Below are positions 6,247 through 7,362 of a stretch of 7,362 nucleotides of DNA, in pieces. Positions within the stretch are counted from its first letter, which is position 1. Every line of letters begins with the position of its first letter. A model generated the notes under the pieces. It did no database searches, was not told the DNA's origin, and was given only the letters and a program-made list of their open reading frames with translations. This DNA is from an uncultured Prevotella sp. (lineage in GTDB: Bacteria; Bacteroidota; Bacteroidia; Bacteroidales; Bacteroidaceae), in assembly GCA_937892695.1 (NCBI GenBank), contig CALBJK010000008.1, positions 1 through 7,362 on the forward strand, in the 5' to 3' direction. The position numbers and the translations under genes were made by a program.

Positions 6247-7362
6247 ATGAACAACAAGACGCTAATCATGGCAGCATCAATAGCCGCTGCCTCGTTTATT
6301 ACGAACAAAGCATGGGCTGCTATGAATCCACCCGACTCGCTGTCACTCTTCGCCTACACCACAACAAAAGACGACGGACGCAGCGGTCTCCACTTTGCAT
6401 GGAGCGCAGACGGCCAGACATGGCAGAGCGTAGGAAACGGATTCAGCTACGTGCGCTGCGACTTCAGCCGTTGGGGTACGGAAAAGAAGATGATTAATCC
6501 AAGGCTAATACGTAATGCCAACGGATGGGAATGTATCTGGCAGATAGGCCGTTCAGGCAAAGAACTGGCCATAGCCGAATCGTCCGACCTTACAAGATGG
6601 AAGCCACAACGATACTACGAAGCCGAAGACAACGCCTCACTCGAAGGACGCTATAAGGCAGAGAATACGCCCGAGCGTCCCGAAACCATCGTTCTTAACA
6701 ATGACACACTGCAAGGTTTTGTCGTAAGAGTAACTTCCGACGAACTCAGGACAATCAGTCTCTTCGCCGATGCTAAAGCCCACCAGAACGCACTCTACAG
6801 CGAACGCATGGCTGACGATGCAAAACGTTTCGCTTCGCTTAAAGCCGTCAAGGCTGAGGCTGAGGTCGATCCACAAAAAGCCAAGGCCATCAGCGACAAT
6901 CTCATTGGCATATTCTTCGAAGATATAAGCTCGGGAGCTGACGGCGGACTATACGCCGAACTCGTGCAAAACCGTGACTTCGAATACAGTAAAGCCGACC
7001 GGCACGACTGGAACGCGAAAACTTCATGGAGCATCACCGGCGACAACGCCACCCTGACAATAGCCGAAGACAAGACATTTCTGCCAAATAATCCCCACTA
7101 CGCCGTGTTCGACACTAAAGGCGGAACGGCTTCGCTACGAAACGAGGGCTTTGACGGAATAGCTCTTAAGAAAGGCGAACGCTATGACTTCTCCATGCTC
7201 TCAAAGACGCTTGACGGAAAAGGAGGAAAGCTGACAGTAAGCATTGTCGACAAAAACGGACAGACAGTAGCCGCTTCATCTGTCAATGTAAAAAGCAGTA
7301 GATGGTCGAAGCTCAGTACAACTATTACTGCAAAATCGGACGTTGATGACGGAACACTTGTG
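6247..7362 (+). CDS. Exported GH51 alpha-L-arabinofuranosidase with extra N-terminal domain, partial
   Basis: The first 372 residues are present and the frame is open at the right edge. GH51 enzymes release arabinofuranose from arabinan and arabinoxylan. Residues 1-24 form a signal peptide (NNK, hydrophobic stretch, AWA before the cleavage site) with no lipobox Cys. Residues about 30-180 contain two similar units, LHFAWSADGQTW (48-59) and LAIAESSDLTRW (107-118), which resemble blades of a GH43-like beta-propeller. GH51 proper begins near residue 210 with AISDNLIGIFFEDISSGADG (214-233) and ELVQNRDFEY (238-247), the family hallmark. Residues about 255-372 look like the carbohydrate-binding insert (CBM4/9-like) found in Bacteroidetes GH51 proteins. 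The catalytic Glu residues lie beyond the window. The ATG follows the phosphatase stop by 26 bp with an A-rich leader, and I see no terminator between, so read-through from the rmuC operon is possible. Confidence 0.88.
   Translation, partial: MNNKTLIMAASIAAASFITNKAWAAMNPPDSLSLFAYTTTKDDGRSGLHFAWSADGQTWQSVGNGFSYVRCDFSRWGTEKKMINPRLIRNANGWECIWQIGRSGKELAIAESSDLTRWKPQRYYEAEDNASLEGRYKAENTPERPETIVLNNDTLQGFVVRVTSDELRTISLFADAKAHQNALYSERMADDAKRFASLKAVKAEAEVDPQKAKAISDNLIGIFFEDISSGADGGLYAELVQNRDFEYSKADRHDWNAKTSWSITGDNATLTIAEDKTFLPNNPHYAVFDTKGGTASLRNEGFDGIALKKGERYDFSMLSKTLDGKGGKLTVSIVDKNGQTVAASSVNVKSSRWSKLSTTITAKSDVDDGTLV

Noticed and set aside
1..7362. A polysaccharide utilisation locus
   Set aside because: Two glycosidases are present, but no SusC/SusD pair or carbohydrate-sensing regulator is seen, and unrelated genes on both strands separate them. 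A locus could still extend beyond either edge.

Overview
The window looks like a chromosomal segment of a Bacteroidales bacterium, most likely Prevotella or a close relative. Three things point there: glycoside hydrolases typical of that group (GH97 and GH51), promoters of the Bacteroidetes type (TTTG, then TAnnTTTG about 19 bp downstream), and A-rich leaders without clear Shine-Dalgarno sequences. The genus is an inference from gene content and style; no 16S or other marker gene is present.

Layout: (1) 3-929, plus strand: the C-terminal part of a GH97 glycosidase, followed by a long inverted repeat. (2) 930-1133: a regulatory region with a Bacteroidetes-type promoter and two kinds of short direct repeat. 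(3) 1134-2153, plus strand: an exported protein of unknown function with a conserved, aromatic-rich N-terminal half and a low-complexity Ser/Arg/Gly tail carrying repeated FG-x-R motifs. It ends at a strong, probably bidirectional, terminator. (4) 4165 down to 2267, minus strand: a MATE-family transporter and, 9 bp behind it, a histidine phosphatase, probably one operon. (5) 4166-4272: a divergent promoter region. (6) 4273-6220, plus strand: rmuC overlapping a low-molecular-weight tyrosine phosphatase gene, so probably translationally coupled. (7) From 6247 past the right edge, plus strand: the N-terminal part of an exported GH51 alpha-L-arabinofuranosidase with an extra N-terminal domain.

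The two glycosidases at the edges suggest a plant-polysaccharide user. They are separated by housekeeping-type genes and no SusC/SusD pair is visible, so this is not a recognisable polysaccharide utilisation locus. The central genes concern DNA maintenance (RmuC), transport (MATE) and phosphate-ester hydrolysis (two unrelated phosphatases).

I saw no mobile element, CRISPR array, tRNA, rRNA or phage gene, and no clear sign of a new defence or mobile system. The parts most worth a second look are the FG-repeat exported protein with its repeat-rich promoter region, and the unusual N-terminal domain of the GH51 enzyme. No gap between genes exceeds about 205 bp.
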